Assembly (NCBI RefSeq): GCF_900142845.1
Contig: NZ_FSRU01000002.1
Span: 62,001 to 126,000, forward strand
From: Paraburkholderia phenazinium
Lineage (GTDB): Bacteria > Pseudomonadota > Gammaproteobacteria > Burkholderiales > Burkholderiaceae
Length of the DNA stretch: 64,000 nucleotides
Direction of reading: 5' to 3'
In this document: positions 35,202 through 45,689 of the stretch, one piece after another
Numbering within the stretch: position 1 is the stretch's first letter
Layout: each line of letters opens with the position of its first letter
The notes under the pieces: generated by a model
What the model was told of the DNA's origin: nothing
Database searches by the model: none
What the model saw: the letters and a program-made list of their open reading frames with translations, nothing else
Position numbers and translations under genes: made by a program

Positions 35202-38200
35202 ATGGCCAACTCATTCAGACGGTCGGACAAATTGTCATCTACAGGAAAAATCCGCATTCGCGGAGCGCGTCAGCACAACCTCAAGAACCTCGATCTCGAC
35301 CTGCGCACAGGCGAGATGACGGTCGTCACCGGCCCGTCGGGGTCCGGCAAATCCAGCCTGGTGTTCGACACCTTGTACGCGGAAGGGCAGCGGCGCTACG
35401 TCGAAACGTTCAGCGCCTACGCCCGGCAGTTCCTCGACCGGATGGACCGCCCGCAGGTGGACCGTGTGGACGGCGTGCCGCCCGCCATCGCGATCGACCA
35501 GACCAATCCGGTGCGCAGTTCGCGCTCCACGGTCGGCACGATGACCGAGCTCAACGATCATCTGAAGCTGCTCTACGCGCGCGCGGCCGAGCTATTCGAC
35601 CGCAAGACGGCGCAGGCCGTGCGGCACGACTCGCCGGAGACCATCTACGCCGAACTGGTGGCGCGCACCGCGCAGGACGATCCGCGCCTCGCGGTCACGT
35701 TCCCGGTTGAGCTGCCCGAGTCCGCGAGCGAACAGGAGGTCGAGCAATGGCTGTCGGCGAGCGGCTATACGCGCGTGCAGGCGCAGCGCGAGGTGCAGTC
35801 GCCCACCGGCCCGCGCAAGCTGCTCGACGTGGTCGCGGACCGCTTCCGCCTGAGCGCGGTGGACAAAGGGCGCGCGGTCGAAGCCATTGAGGCGTCCTTG
35901 AAGCGCGGCGCCGGCCGCGTCAACGTTTACGTGCTGCCGCAAGCGCCGTCTGCCGAACCGTCCGCCGCGTCATTGGTCGAGCCGTCCGCCGAACCGCAGA
36001 TCTGGCGCTTCTCCACCGGCTTGCACAACCCGGACAGCGACCTGCGCTACGCCGATCCGCAGCCCGCGCTGTTCTCGTTCAACTCCGCCTACGGTGCGTG
36101 CGAGACCTGCCGCGGCTTTGGGCGCGTGATCGGCGTCGACCTCGGCCTCGTGATTCCGGACGGGCGCAAGACCTTGCGCGGCGGCGCCATCAAGCCCATG
36201 CAGACGCCTGCCTGGAAGGAGTGCCAGGACGACCTGATGCGCTACGCGGCCAAGGCCGGCATCCCGCGCGATACCGCCTGGGCGGAGCTGACCCAGGCGC
36301 AGCGCGACTGGGTCATCAACGGCTCGCCCGACTGGAACGGCAAGTGGCAGAGCCACTGGTACGGGGTGAAGCGCTTCTTCGAATACCTCGAATCGAAAGC
36401 GTACAAGATGCACATTCGCGTGCTGCTGTCGAAGTACCGCAGCTACACGCCGTGCGAGACCTGTGGCGGCGCGCGTCTGAAGACCGAATCGCTGCTGTGG
36501 CGCCTCGGCACGAAGTCCAATGCAGATGCCGTGCTCGAGCCGGCGCTGCGTTTCATGCCGCGCGGCGTGGACTGGAACCGCACGCAGCTCGAAGCGCTGG
36601 CGGGCCTGACGGTGCACGATCTGATGCTGCTGCCCATCGAGCGCATCCGCCGTTTCTTCGACGACCTGAGCCTGCCCAGCGCGCTGCTCGACGATGCGCT
36701 GAAGCTGCTGCTGGCGGAGGTGCGCACGCGCCTGAAGTATCTGTGCGACGTCGGGCTCGGCTACCTGACGCTGGACCGGCAAAGCCGTACGTTGTCGGGC
36801 GGCGAGGTGCAGCGGATCAACCTCACCACGGCGCTCGGCACCTCGCTCACCAAAACGCTGTTCGTGCTCGACGAGCCGAGCATCGGGCTGCATCCGCGCG
36901 ACCTGAACCGGATCGTCGAGGCGATGCATCGCCTGCGCGATGCGGGCAATACGCTGGTGGTGGTCGAGCACGATCCTTCCGTGATGCTCGCGGCGGACCG
37001 CCTGATCGACATGGGCCCCGGTCCCGGCGAGCGTGGCGGCACGATCATTTACGACGGCGTGCCGGACGACATCCGTTCCTCCGGCACCCTCACCGGCGAA
37101 TATCTCGGCGGACGCCGTCACGTGGCCGACGTCTCGCACTGGTCGAGCCGGCCGGTGAAGAAGGACACGCCGCGCATCGTGCTGGAAGGCGCGAGCGAAC
37201 ACAATCTGCGGGACGTGACCGTCGAGATTCCGCTGCAGCGTCTCGTCTGCGTCACGGGCGTGTCAGGCTCGGGCAAGTCGACGCTGGTGCAGGACGTGCT
37301 CTATCCGGCGCTGGCGCGCCACCTGGGCGTCGCCACGGAATCGCCCGGCGCGTTCCGGCGTCTCGTCGGCGCGGAGCAGGTGAACGAAGTGGTGTTCGTC
37401 GACCAGTCGCCGATCGGCAAGACGGCGCGCTCGAATCCGGCCAGTTATGTCGGCGCGTTCGACGAGATCCGCAAGCTGTTTTCCAAGGTGCCGCTCGCGC
37501 AACAGCGCGGCTACGGTCCGGGCATGTTCAGCTTCAATTCGGGCGATGGCCGTTGCCCGACCTGCGGCGGCTCGGGCTTCGAGCACATCGAGATGCAGTT
37601 CCTGAGCGACGTCTATTTGCGCTGCCCGGATTGCGACGGCCGTCGCTACCGGGCTGAACTGCTCGAGGTGAAGATCGAACGCGGCACGCCGGCGCGCGCG
37701 CTGAGCATTGCCGACGTGCTCGAACTGACGGTCAGCGAAGCCACCCAGTTCTTCGCCGCGGATGCGGAAGTCCTGCGCGTGCTGAAGCCGATCGTCGACG
37801 TGGGCCTCGAATACGTGAAGCTCGGCCAGCCGGTGCCCACCTTGTCGGGCGGCGAAGCGCAGCGCCTGAAGCTGGCGGGCTTCCTCGCAGAGACGGCCCA
37901 GGCCGGCACGGCGCGCAGCGCGAAGCAGGCCCCGGCTGCACGCCTCTTCATGTTCGACGAACCCACCACGGGTCTGCATTTCGACGACATCGCCAAGCTG
38001 ATGCAGGCGTTCGGCAAGCTGCTGGCGGGCGGCCATTCGCTGATCGTGATCGAGCACAACCTCGACGTGATCCGCGCGGCGGACTGGTTGATCGACCTCG
38101 GCCCGGAAGGCGGCGACGGCGGCGGCCGGGTGCTGTGCGCGGGCACGCCGGAGCAGGTCAAGGCCTGCGCGGAGTCCTACACGGGCCAGGCCTTGCTCCA

Positions 38201-41156
38201 GTACGACGCGGCCATGAGCGCGGCGGCCGAGCCGGCATCGCAAGGCATGCCGCTGCAAAAGGCGTTGACGGCGGCGCGGGCGCGCCGCGCGGTCGAAGGC
38301 GAGGACGTGGTGCGCATCGTCAATGCGCGCGAGCACAACCTGAAATCGCTCGACGTCGATATTCCGCACGGCAAGTTCAACGTCATTACCGGCGTGTCCG
38401 GTTCGGGCAAGTCGACGCTGGCGTTCGACATCCTGTTCCACGAAGGCCAGCGCCGCTACCTCGAATCGCTGAACGCCTATGCGCGGTCGATCGTGCAGCC
38501 GGCCGGGCGTCCCGAAGTGGATGCCGTGTACGGCATCCCGCCGACCGTGGCGATCGAGCAGCGCCTCTCGCGCGGCGGTCGCAAGAGCACCGTGGCGACG
38601 ACCTCGGAAGTCTGGCACTTCCTGCGCCTGCTGTACGTCAAGCTCGGGCTGCAGCACTGCATTCACGACGGCACGCCGGTGAGCGCGCAAAGCGTCGAGT
38701 CGATCGCGGCGCAACTGCTGCGCGACCACAAGGGCGAACACGTCGGCTTCCTGGCGCCGCTGGTGGTCAACCGCAAGGGCGTCTATACCGATCTCGCCAA
38801 GTGGGCGAAGGCGCGCGGCAATACCCATCTGCGGGTGGACGGCGAGTTCCTGCCGGTCGACCCGTGGCCCAAGCTCGACCGCTTCCGCGAACACACCATC
38901 GAACTGCCGGTGGCGGACCTCGTGGTCTCGGCGGATAACGAGGCGGAGTTGCGCCGCCTGCTCGACGAGACGCTCGAGCTCGGCAAGGGCGTCATGCATC
39001 TGCTCGCGCCGCTGGACGGCTTGCAGAACGCGCTGACGAGCGGCCGCGCCACGGCGAAGCTCGGCGAGGTCAAGGTGCTGTCCACCAAACGCGCCTGTCC
39101 GGTGTGCGGCACGAGCTACCCGGAGCTGGACCCGCGGATGTTCTCGTACAACAGCAAGCACGGCTGGTGCACGACCTGCGTCGGCACGGGCCTCGCGCTC
39201 ACGCGTGAACAGCGCGCCGCCTACGACGACACCGTGATCGCCGAAGACGGTCGCGGCCGCGAACAGAGCCTGCCGTCGGAAGAGCAGGAGCCGGAAGGCG
39301 TAGTCGACGAACCGTGCGCGGATTGCCACGGCACGCGTCTGAATCCGACCGCACGCGCGGTCACGTTCGATGCGCAGCCGATCGTCGATGTCGCGCAATG
39401 GACGGTAAGCGACACGCGCCGCTGGATCGACGGGCTGGAACTGTCCGGCCGCGACGCGGAGATCGCTCGCGACGTGGTGAGCGAGATCGGCAGCCGCCTG
39501 CAGTTCCTCGAGGAAGTGGGCCTCGGCTATCTGAGCCTCGATCGCGCGGCGCCGAGCCTGTCGGGCGGCGAGGCGCAACGCATCCGGCTGGCGGCGCAAC
39601 TGGGCAGCAATCTGCAAGGCGTGTGCTATGTGCTCGATGAACCCACTATCGGCCTGCATCCGCGCGACAACCAGATCCTGCTGAACGCGCTGCGCAAGCT
39701 CGGCGAGAAGGGCAATACGCTGGTGGTGGTCGAGCACGACGAGGACACCATCCGGCGCGCCGATCACATCATCGACATCGGGCCGGGCGCGGGCAAGCGC
39801 GGCGGCATGCTGGTGGCACAGGGCAGTGTGGCGGATCTTTCGGCGCAAGCGGATTCGTTGACCGGGCAGTTCCTCGCCAACCCGATCGTGCATCCGTTGC
39901 AGCCGCGCCGCACGGTGAAGCAGAAGACCCGAAGCGCCGCGGCGGTCCCGGAACAATGGCTGACCGTGCACGGCGGCAAGCTCCACAACCTGCGCAACGT
40001 GACCGTCGGGCTGCCGCTGTCGCGTCTCGTGGCGGTGACGGGTGTGAGCGGCTCGGGCAAGTCCACGCTCGCGCGCGACGTGCTGATGGCGAACCTGCTG
40101 GATGCGGTGGGGCGCTCGGTACTGTCGTCGCCGGCCACGCGCCGTGCCCGCAAGGCGGCCGCACAAGACGAACCGGCTGCTAACCGCCGCTCGAGCGTGC
40201 TGGCCCGCAGCGCACCGCGCGCGCAACTGAACGTGACGCACGCGTGGCAGGGCTGCGACGCGATCACGGGCTGGGAAAGCATCGACCGCGTGCTCGAAGT
40301 CGACCAGACGCCGATCGGCAAAACCCCGCGTTCGTGTCCGGCTACTTATATAGGCGTGTGGGATGCCATCCGCAAGCTGTTCGCCGGTACCCTCGAGGCG
40401 CGCGCACGGGGTTACACGGCCTCGCGCTTCTCGTTCAATACGGGAGAGGGTCGCTGTCCGGCTTGCGAAGGCCAGGGCGTGCGGACGATCGGCATGAGCT
40501 TCCTGCCGGATGTGAAGGTCGGGTGCGACGTCTGTCACGGCCAGCGCTTCAACCCGGAGACGCTGGCGGTCACGTGGCGCGGCAAGAATATCGGCGACGT
40601 ACTGACCATGGAGATCGACGAGGCCGTCGAGTTCTTCGCGCCGATCACCAGCATCGCGCATCCGTTGCAACTGATGAAGGACGTGGGCCTCGGCTATCTC
40701 ACCCTGGGGCAGCCGTCGCCCACGCTCTCGGGCGGCGAAGCACAGCGCATCAAACTCGTCACGGAGTTGAGCAAGGTACGCGACGACGTCACGCGGCGCG
40801 GCCAGAAAGCGCCGCATACGCTGTACGTGCTCGATGAGCCCACGGTCGGCCTGCATATGGCGGACGTGGCGCGGCTGATTCGCGTGCTGCATCGTCTCGC
40901 GGACGGCGGTCACAGCGTGGTGGTCATCGAGCATGACCTCGACGTGATCGCCGAAGCCGACTGGATCATCGACCTCGGTCCGGAGGGCGGTGTGGGCGGC
41001 GGCTCGATCGTGGCGGCCACAGATCCGGAAGGGCTGGTGCGGGTCCGCGAAAGCCATACCGGCGCCGCGCTTCGTCCGGTGCTGGAGCGTGCGGCCCGTC
41101 AGCCGACCCATCAGCCGGCGCTATCGGTCGAGGCCGGCGAAGGCACCCACGGCTGA
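35202..41156 (+). CDS. uvrA: Double-length UvrA (excinuclease ABC subunit A), fused duplicate
   Basis: A 1984-residue protein, twice the normal UvrA length (about 940), made of two complete UvrA units in tandem. Walker A motifs (G-P/V-S-G-S-G-K-S) are at about residues 44, 686, 1064 and 1613, and each is paired with an SGGE signature and a DEPxxGLH Walker B, giving four ATPase sites. Zinc-type CxxC pairs occur in both units (CPTCGG/CPDC and CPAC/CDVC), as do the [14 protein letters not shown] elements of both C-terminal halves. UvrA dimerises to find DNA damage and load UvrB; this fusion may work as a single-chain dimer. Such giant UvrAs are known in Burkholderiales as extra copies next to a normal uvrA elsewhere. 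The LexA box upstream indicates SOS induction. The gene stands alone. Confidence 0.95.
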   Translation: MANSFRRSDKLSSTGKIRIRGARQHNLKNLDLDLRTGEMTVVTGPSGSGKSSLVFDTLYAEGQRRYVETFSAYARQFLDRMDRPQVDRVDGVPPAIAIDQTNPVRSSRSTVGTMTELNDHLKLLYARAAELFDRKTAQAVRHDSPETIYAELVARTAQDDPRLAVTFPVELPESASEQEVEQWLSASGYTRVQAQREVQSPTGPRKLLDVVADRFRLSAVDKGRAVEAIEASLKRGAGRVNVYVLPQAPSAEPSAASLVEPSAEPQIWRFSTGLHNPDSDLRYADPQPALFSFNSAYGACETCRGFGRVIGVDLGLVIPDGRKTLRGGAIKPMQTPAWKECQDDLMRYAAKAGIPRDTAWAELTQAQRDWVINGSPDWNGKWQSHWYGVKRFFEYLESKAYKMHIRVLLSKYRSYTPCETCGGARLKTESLLWRLGTKSNADAVLEPALRFMPRGVDWNRTQLEALAGLTVHDLMLLPIERIRRFFDDLSLPSALLDDALKLLLAEVRTRLKYLCDVGLGYLTLDRQSRTLSGGEVQRINLTTALGTSLTKTLFVLDEPSIGLHPRDLNRIVEAMHRLRDAGNTLVVVEHDPSVMLAADRLIDMGPGPGERGGTIIYDGVPDDIRSSGTLTGEYLGGRRHVADVSHWSSRPVKKDTPRIVLEGASEHNLRDVTVEIPLQRLVCVTGVSGSGKSTLVQDVLYPALARHLGVATESPGAFRRLVGAEQVNEVVFVDQSPIGKTARSNPASYVGAFDEIRKLFSKVPLAQQRGYGPGMFSFNSGDGRCPTCGGSGFEHIEMQFLSDVYLRCPDCDGRRYRAELLEVKIERGTPARALSIADVLELTVSEATQFFAADAEVLRVLKPIVDVGLEYVKLGQPVPTLSGGEAQRLKLAGFLAETAQAGTARSAKQAPAARLFMFDEPTTGLHFDDIAKLMQAFGKLLAGGHSLIVIEHNLDVIRAADWLIDLGPEGGDGGGRVLCAGTPEQVKACAESYTGQALLQYDAAMSAAAEPASQGMPLQKALTAARARRAVEGEDVVRIVNAREHNLKSLDVDIPHGKFNVITGVSGSGKSTLAFDILFHEGQRRYLESLNAYARSIVQPAGRPEVDAVYGIPPTVAIEQRLSRGGRKSTVATTSEVWHFLRLLYVKLGLQHCIHDGTPVSAQSVESIAAQLLRDHKGEHVGFLAPLVVNRKGVYTDLAKWAKARGNTHLRVDGEFLPVDPWPKLDRFREHTIELPVADLVVSADNEAELRRLLDETLELGKGVMHLLAPLDGLQNALTSGRATAKLGEVKVLSTKRACPVCGTSYPELDPRMFSYNSKHGWCTTCVGTGLALTREQRAAYDDTVIAEDGRGREQSLPSEEQEPEGVVDEPCADCHGTRLNPTARAVTFDAQPIVDVAQWTVSDTRRWIDGLELSGRDAEIARDVVSEIGSRLQFLEEVGLGYLSLDRAAPSLSGGEAQRIRLAAQLGSNLQGVCYVLDEPTIGLHPRDNQILLNALRKLGEKGNTLVVVEHDEDTIRRADHIIDIGPGAGKRGGMLVAQGSVADLSAQADSLTGQFLANPIVHPLQPRRTVKQKTRSAAAVPEQWLTVHGGKLHNLRNVTVGLPLSRLVAVTGVSGSGKSTLARDVLMANLLDAVGRSVLSSPATRRARKAAAQDEPAANRRSSVLARSAPRAQLNVTHAWQGCDAITGWESIDRVLEVDQTPIGKTPRSCPATYIGVWDAIRKLFAGTLEARARGYTASRFSFNTGEGRCPACEGQGVRTIGMSFLPDVKVGCDVCHGQRFNPETLAVTWRGKNIGDVLTMEIDEAVEFFAPITSIAHPLQLMKDVGLGYLTLGQPSPTLSGGEAQRIKLVTELSKVRDDVTRRGQKAPHTLYVLDEPTVGLHMADVARLIRVLHRLADGGHSVVVIEHDLDVIAEADWIIDLGPEGGVGGGSIVAATDPEGLVRVRESHTGAALRPVLERAARQPTHQPALSVEAGEGTHG

Positions 41157-41168
41157 CGCGAGAGGGAG

Positions 41169-41199
41169 CCCTCTGTCGCAAATTTGCGACGAGGGTTTT
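41169..41199 (+). terminator. Rho-independent terminator of uvrA
   Basis: CCCTC (41169-41173) and GAGGG (41191-41195) enclose the palindrome GTCGCAAATTTGCGAC with one bulged T, followed by TTTT (41196-41199). It begins 13 bp after the uvrA stop. Confidence 0.8.
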
Positions 41200-41326
41200 C
41201 CCGGCTTGCGGCTGGGGGTGCCGTTCATTCTCAAATACGGTTTGCAGCCGCTTGGGTGCCTGGAGTTCACCTCGTAATTGGAGGAAATGCTCTAAACACT
41301 GTCTGTTCCTATCAAAAAAAGTTTGA

Positions 41327-41353
41327 CGGACGATTTTGTCTTGATATCGTCCG
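41327..41353 (+). promoter_or_regulatory. Inverted repeat over possible promoter of the XRE-cupin gene
   Basis: CGGACGAT (41327-41334) and ATCGTCCG (41346-41353) are perfect complements with an 11-bp centre. TTGACG (41323-41328) overlaps the left arm and TATCGT (41345-41350) the right, 16 bp apart, so a protein bound here would block a promoter. The next gene starts 312 bp on. Confidence 0.45.
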
Positions 41354-41664
41354 ATTCATCAAGCGCATCAAAGCGCGCGCGCCGGGCCGGCGAGATGTTT
41401 GCCGGCTCCGTGCACACCGATTTCTATTGTCAATTCAATGATTCCAGACTGGAAGGGAATGCGCTCGCACTTTAGTTGTGCATTCAACCTTCCGGGGACA
41501 CTGGATGAATTTGTCCGTCGCCTGGGTAACCGGCTTCATCCGGTTTTCACCGCGGGCGAGCGCTCACCCAATTTTTCAACCGACTTCGCGGCTGACGTCG
41601 CGCTTTCAACGAAACTAAATTTGCTTAGATCAAACAAATTTTGACTACTGGATTCTGTCTTGCT

Positions 41665-42240
41665 ATGGTTCCGCCACTCGATAAGAAGGCATCAGCCGCA
41701 CTCGCAATAGGCAGCAAGATTCGCGCGTTGCGACAACGGCTCAAGCGCACGCTCGATGAAACGGCGAAGGCGGCAGGCATCTCCAAGCCGTTCCTGTCGC
41801 AAGTGGAGCGCGGGCAGGCCACGCCGTCGATCACGTCGCTCGTAGGTATCGCGCAAGCGCTAGGGGTAACGGTGCAGTACTTCGTTGAGACGCCGACTGA
41901 AGCCAAGTCCGTGTGTCGAGGCGACGACCTGAAGTTTTTCGGTTTTGCCGATTCGGCAAACCTGTTTGGCAGGCTGACGAATCTGTCGGTGGACCGCAAG
42001 CTGGAAGCGATTCTGGTGCGGATGCCGGCCGGTCAGCAACCGTCGGAAGTGACGACGCATGCAGGGGAAGAATTTTTGTACGTGATGAGCGGCCAGATCG
42101 CTCTCACACTTGAAGGTACGACCTTCATATTGCAGGCTGGTGACACCGCGCATTACGAGTCGACTGTCCCGCATGCATGGGCTAACACCGCAGGGGAAGA
42201 GACGGTGCTGGTCTGGGTCGGAACGCCAAGATTGTTTTAG
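41665..42240 (+). CDS. XRE-cupin regulator
   Basis: A 191-residue regulator starting at ATG 41665. The XRE helix-turn-helix at about 15-70 includes IGSKIRALRQRLKRTLDETAKAAGISKPFLSQVERGQATPS. The cupin at about 105-190 has MPAGQQPSEVTTHAGEEFLYVMSGQIALTLEG and GDTAHYESTVPHAWANTAGEE, with the metal-binding His/Glu positions of the sugar/metabolite-sensing (PuuR-like) class. No ribosome site is clear. It lies 378 bp upstream of the TonB receptor and the peptide-handling cluster, which it may control. Confidence 0.88.
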   Translation: MVPPLDKKASAALAIGSKIRALRQRLKRTLDETAKAAGISKPFLSQVERGQATPSITSLVGIAQALGVTVQYFVETPTEAKSVCRGDDLKFFGFADSANLFGRLTNLSVDRKLEAILVRMPAGQQPSEVTTHAGEEFLYVMSGQIALTLEGTTFILQAGDTAHYESTVPHAWANTAGEETVLVWVGTPRLF

Positions 42241-42618
42241 TCGCAGTGCCTTGTGTTCGAGATGGATCGGTCGAAACATATCCATCAGTAGTCCTACAGG
42301 TTAACCCGTAGCTTGAATATGCAATACGAGTCGAGTAGTGAACGGTCCGGTCATGACTCGTGTTCATCGAGCTGCTGAAATGAAGTTGAAAGATTAAACA
42401 ATAAATTAGTAAGTTTTTAGTAGTCCGAAATCAAATAAGTCGGAGTGCCCCGTCTTCTCGCTGCAGTGGTTTAGACGCTAATCGGTTGGTGGAGTGATAT
42501 GACCGCGGGGCAACTTTGGCGAAAGCGGCGCAACGTCGCCGCAATTCGAGTAGAGGGGTTCACAAGACCTCTCTTCGCACAACAGGTGTGGCCTTACTGA
42601 CGAGTGAGAAGGGGAAAA
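42241..42618. other. Intergenic region ahead of the TonB receptor
   Basis: A 378-bp AT-rich stretch, with a small AGAGG...CCTCT dyad near 42552-42572, lies between regulator and receptor. It should hold the receptor promoter, but I see no clear -35/-10 pair and no gene. Confidence 0.5.
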
Positions 42619-45363
42619 ATGAAACAACGGGCATTGGCGTTGGCCATCAGAAGAATAATCTGGGCCGAACTCGCATTGACGACTGCATTCGCCGTTCCGG
42701 CGTTTGCGCAAAGCCAGCCGGCGGCAGCTCCTGCAGCCGCGGCCTCGGGTACTGCAGCGGCGGCCGCTCCGGCTCCTGCTTCGGGCGCGGCGGCCAGCAA
42801 CAAGAACGTCAAGCAGTTGAAGACCTTCGAAGTGACGGGTTCGCTGATCCGTCAGGCGGACAAGACGGGCTTCAATTCGGTTCAGGTGATCTCGCAGAAA
42901 GACATCCAGCAGAGCGGTGCAACTTCCGTATCGGACTATCTGCGCCAGACTTCGGCCAACTCCGCGAGTAGCTGGAGCGACGCCAATCCGGACAGCTTCG
43001 CACCTGGCGGCGCAGGCATCGCATTGCGCGGCCTGAGCGAGAAGTACACGCTGGTGCTGATCGACGGTCAGCGCGCTGCGCCCTTTGCATTCGCAGTGAA
43101 CGGCACCGACACGTTCTTCGACCTGAACACGCTGCCGACGAACATGATCGACCGGATCGAAATCGTCAAGACCGGCGCTGTGTCGCAGTACGGTTCGGAC
43201 GCTATCGCCGGCGTCGTGAACATCATTACCAAGCACGATTTCCAGGGCCTGCAGCTCGACGGCAACATCGGCGGCGCGCAGCACGGCGGCAATGGCACGG
43301 GCAACTTCAGCATCCTCGGCGGCTTCGGTAACCTGACCGAAGACGGCTACAACATCACGGCAGCGGCCAGCACGTTCCACCAGAGCGGCATCATGCTCGG
43401 CCAGCGCGATACGACGTCGCAATACAACGCGTACTCGCCTGCGTCTTACTGGGTGAACCCGGCTACCAATACCGCTACGGCGATTGGCTGCGGCGCTTCC
43501 AACAGCCGCGTGGTCCCGGCAAGTGCGTCGGCCAGCACGTTCGGCTCGCTGGGCGGCACGGTCTGCCAGCACAACATCACGGATGAAGAGTCGCTCGCCC
43601 CTGAGTCGGATCGCTCCAACATCAAGATTCACGGCGACTTCAAGATCAACGACCACATCCAGGCCTTCGCCGACGTGTGGGAAAGCTACAACCAGACGAC
43701 GCTGTACGGTACGACGGGCGTAGGCGCAATTGGCTGGGCTGGCGTGCCGCAGGTGTACAACCCGGCGCTTGGCGCACCGCAGTCGCTGAATACGACCAAC
43801 GTGATCGCGGCGAACAATCCGTACAACCCGAACCCCGGGGTCGCGACGCCGATCAACTATCCGTTCGTCAACAACCCGCAAAACGTTACGACCACGGCGA
43901 ACTTCTACCGTCTGTCGACCGGCTTGAAGGGCGACTTCAGCACACCGCATCTGGGTGACTGGAACTGGGCGGCGTCGTACGGCCATTCGCAGAGCGAAGT
44001 GTCGAACTCGTATTCGAACGAAGTGTCGGCGGCGGGCTACAACCAGTTGCTCGCAGGCGGCTACGATTTCGCCAACCCGTCGGCTACGCCGAACGGTCTG
44101 AATGGCGTGTTCGGCACGCTGAACAACCAGGCTATTTCGAAGCTCGACACGATCGATGCGACGATCTCCACGCCGAACCTGTTCACGCTGCCGGGCGGCG
44201 ATGTCGGTATCGGCTTCGGTGCGCAGTTCCAGCACCAGAGCGAATCGATCGACACGGCAGCCGGCTATGCGACCGGCGACTTCATTACGCCGCCGTACCA
44301 GACGGTGGAAGGTCAGCGTAATGTCGCCGCGGTCTATTACCAGATCGACATTCCTATCATCAAGAACCTGACGTTCAGCCAGTCGAGCCGCTATGACCAC
44401 TATAGCGACTTCGGCGGTGCGTTCTCGCCGCGCTTTGCGTTGCGCTATCAGCCGGTTCAGGCCTTTACGACGTACGCGTCGTTCAACCGCGGCTTCCGCG
44501 CACCGACGCTGATCGAAGACGGTAAGGCAACGAGCTTCGGCGTGCAGAACGCGGTCGACCAGGATCCGGCATCGCCGCAGTACGGCCAGGCAGGCAACTA
44601 CTTCCTGGAATCGACGGCAGGCAATCCGAACCTCCAGCCGGAACGTACGAAGAACTACAACATCGGCTTCGAACTGTCGCCGACCCGTACGACCGACATC
44701 GGCTTCGACTGGTACAAGATCGACATCACGAACGTGATCGGTGTCGAACCGCTGCAGGGCTTGATCGATCAGAACAACCCGAACGTGGTGGTGCGTGACC
44801 CGAGCACGAACCTGATCAACTTCGTGAACACGCAGTACGTCAACGAGTCGTACCTGAACACGGATGGTTTCGAAGCCACGCTGCGCCAGTCGCTGCCGAC
44901 GCCGCTCGGTACCTTCACGGTTTCGGCTGACTGGGCGTATGTGCTGAGCTTCAAGACGCCGGGTCTGGCTGACGGTCAGACCAACGCTGCCGGTAACAAC
45001 AGCGCGATGGCCGAAACCTTCGGTGCTTCGTTCCCGCGCTGGAAGGGCAATACGAGCCTGAACTGGAACTACCACCAGTGGAATGCCACGCTGACGTGGC
45101 AATACACGGGTCCGTACGAACAGGATCTGGTGTCGGGCCCCGGCATCGAGTCGTCGGTTCCGTCGTATAGCCAGTTCAACCTGTATGCTCAGTACACGGG
45201 CTTCAAGCACTGGACGCTGTATGCCGGCATCGACAACATTTTCAACCGTGCGCCGCCGTATGACCCGTACTGGTTCAACACCATCGACAACACGGGCTAT
45301 GACGTCTCGCTGTATTCGTACATCGGCCGTTACGCTCAGATCGGTGCAACGTATAAGTTCTAA
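42619..45363 (+). CDS. TonB-dependent outer-membrane receptor
   Basis: A 914-residue receptor starting at ATG 42619 behind GAAGGGG. Residues 1-31 are a signal peptide (VPAFAQS). Residues about 35-66 are an Ala/Pro-rich linker, then the TonB box LKTFEVTGSLI. The plug shows GGAGIALRGLSEKYTLVLIDGQR and IEIVKTGAVSQYGSDAIAGVVNII. The barrel ends in aromatic IGRYAQIGATYKF as required for assembly. Codon choice is unusually uniform (TAC, TTC, CTG, AAC), suggesting very high expression. Receptors with the VLIDGxR plug and large barrel serve peptides, siderophores or sugars; the neighbouring Yej-type peptide importer favours a peptide. A strong terminator follows, so it is its own transcript. Confidence 0.93.
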   Translation: MKQRALALAIRRIIWAELALTTAFAVPAFAQSQPAAAPAAAASGTAAAAAPAPASGAAASNKNVKQLKTFEVTGSLIRQADKTGFNSVQVISQKDIQQSGATSVSDYLRQTSANSASSWSDANPDSFAPGGAGIALRGLSEKYTLVLIDGQRAAPFAFAVNGTDTFFDLNTLPTNMIDRIEIVKTGAVSQYGSDAIAGVVNIITKHDFQGLQLDGNIGGAQHGGNGTGNFSILGGFGNLTEDGYNITAAASTFHQSGIMLGQRDTTSQYNAYSPASYWVNPATNTATAIGCGASNSRVVPASASASTFGSLGGTVCQHNITDEESLAPESDRSNIKIHGDFKINDHIQAFADVWESYNQTTLYGTTGVGAIGWAGVPQVYNPALGAPQSLNTTNVIAANNPYNPNPGVATPINYPFVNNPQNVTTTANFYRLSTGLKGDFSTPHLGDWNWAASYGHSQSEVSNSYSNEVSAAGYNQLLAGGYDFANPSATPNGLNGVFGTLNNQAISKLDTIDATISTPNLFTLPGGDVGIGFGAQFQHQSESIDTAAGYATGDFITPPYQTVEGQRNVAAVYYQIDIPIIKNLTFSQSSRYDHYSDFGGAFSPRFALRYQPVQAFTTYASFNRGFRAPTLIEDGKATSFGVQNAVDQDPASPQYGQAGNYFLESTAGNPNLQPERTKNYNIGFELSPTRTTDIGFDWYKIDITNVIGVEPLQGLIDQNNPNVVVRDPSTNLINFVNTQYVNESYLNTDGFEATLRQSLPTPLGTFTVSADWAYVLSFKTPGLADGQTNAAGNNSAMAETFGASFPRWKGNTSLNWNYHQWNATLTWQYTGPYEQDLVSGPGIESSVPSYSQFNLYAQYTGFKHWTLYAGIDNIFNRAPPYDPYWFNTIDNTGYDVSLYSYIGRYAQIGATYKF

Positions 45364-45689
45364 CAAGTTGTAAGCCTGTTGACGATTGGTCGCTCCGGCA
45401 TTCTTTGTGCCGCCGGAGCGACTCTTTTTTTTAAGTAGCACACTGTGAACTTCTCCGTACGTCGCCGCGGCCAGCATTGCCGTATCGCCGACCCGGCCAG
45501 CGCGAGAAGAACGCAGGGATTGTTGTCGGCGCCGGGGTCGTTTCGTGCAGGCCCCGCGTACGACGCTAACCCATAACCCAAGGCGCCATGCGACGCCTTA
45601 AGTGACCTTGACGATGGCGGTTGCGTCGCCCTGGTCGATCCGACGAACCGTGCGTTGGCCATAAGCCGGCGCGCGACCTACGCATACTG
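45364..45689. other. Intergenic region between receptor terminator and yejA
   Basis: After the terminator this 326-bp stretch has no gene I can support. It must contain the promoter for the yej-tld operon or rely on readthrough. Confidence 0.5.
45389..45432 (+). terminator. Rho-independent terminator of the receptor gene
   Basis: GTCGCTCCGGC (45389-45399) pairs exactly with GCCGGAGCGAC (45412-45422) around a 12-base loop and is followed by a T-run at 45425-45432. It lies 26 bp after the stop. Confidence 0.92.

Larger units (their letters stand above)
41157..41664. other. Intergenic region with terminator and candidate operator
   Basis: Beyond the uvrA terminator this 508-bp region is AT-richer than its flanks and holds no convincing gene. 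An 8-bp inverted repeat (listed separately) overlaps a TTGACG -35-like element. A second TTGACT at 41641 lies just before the regulator start. Confidence 0.6.

Noticed and set aside
37263..41111. 1282-codon open frame antisense to uvrA
   Set aside because: Its Arg/His/Ala-rich translation has no domain and mirrors the high-GC third positions of uvrA; long antisense frames are common in such DNA.
42478..45477. 999-codon open frame antisense to the TonB receptor
   Set aside because: Artefact of the receptor's uniform codon use; low-complexity Arg/Val-rich translation, no ribosome site.
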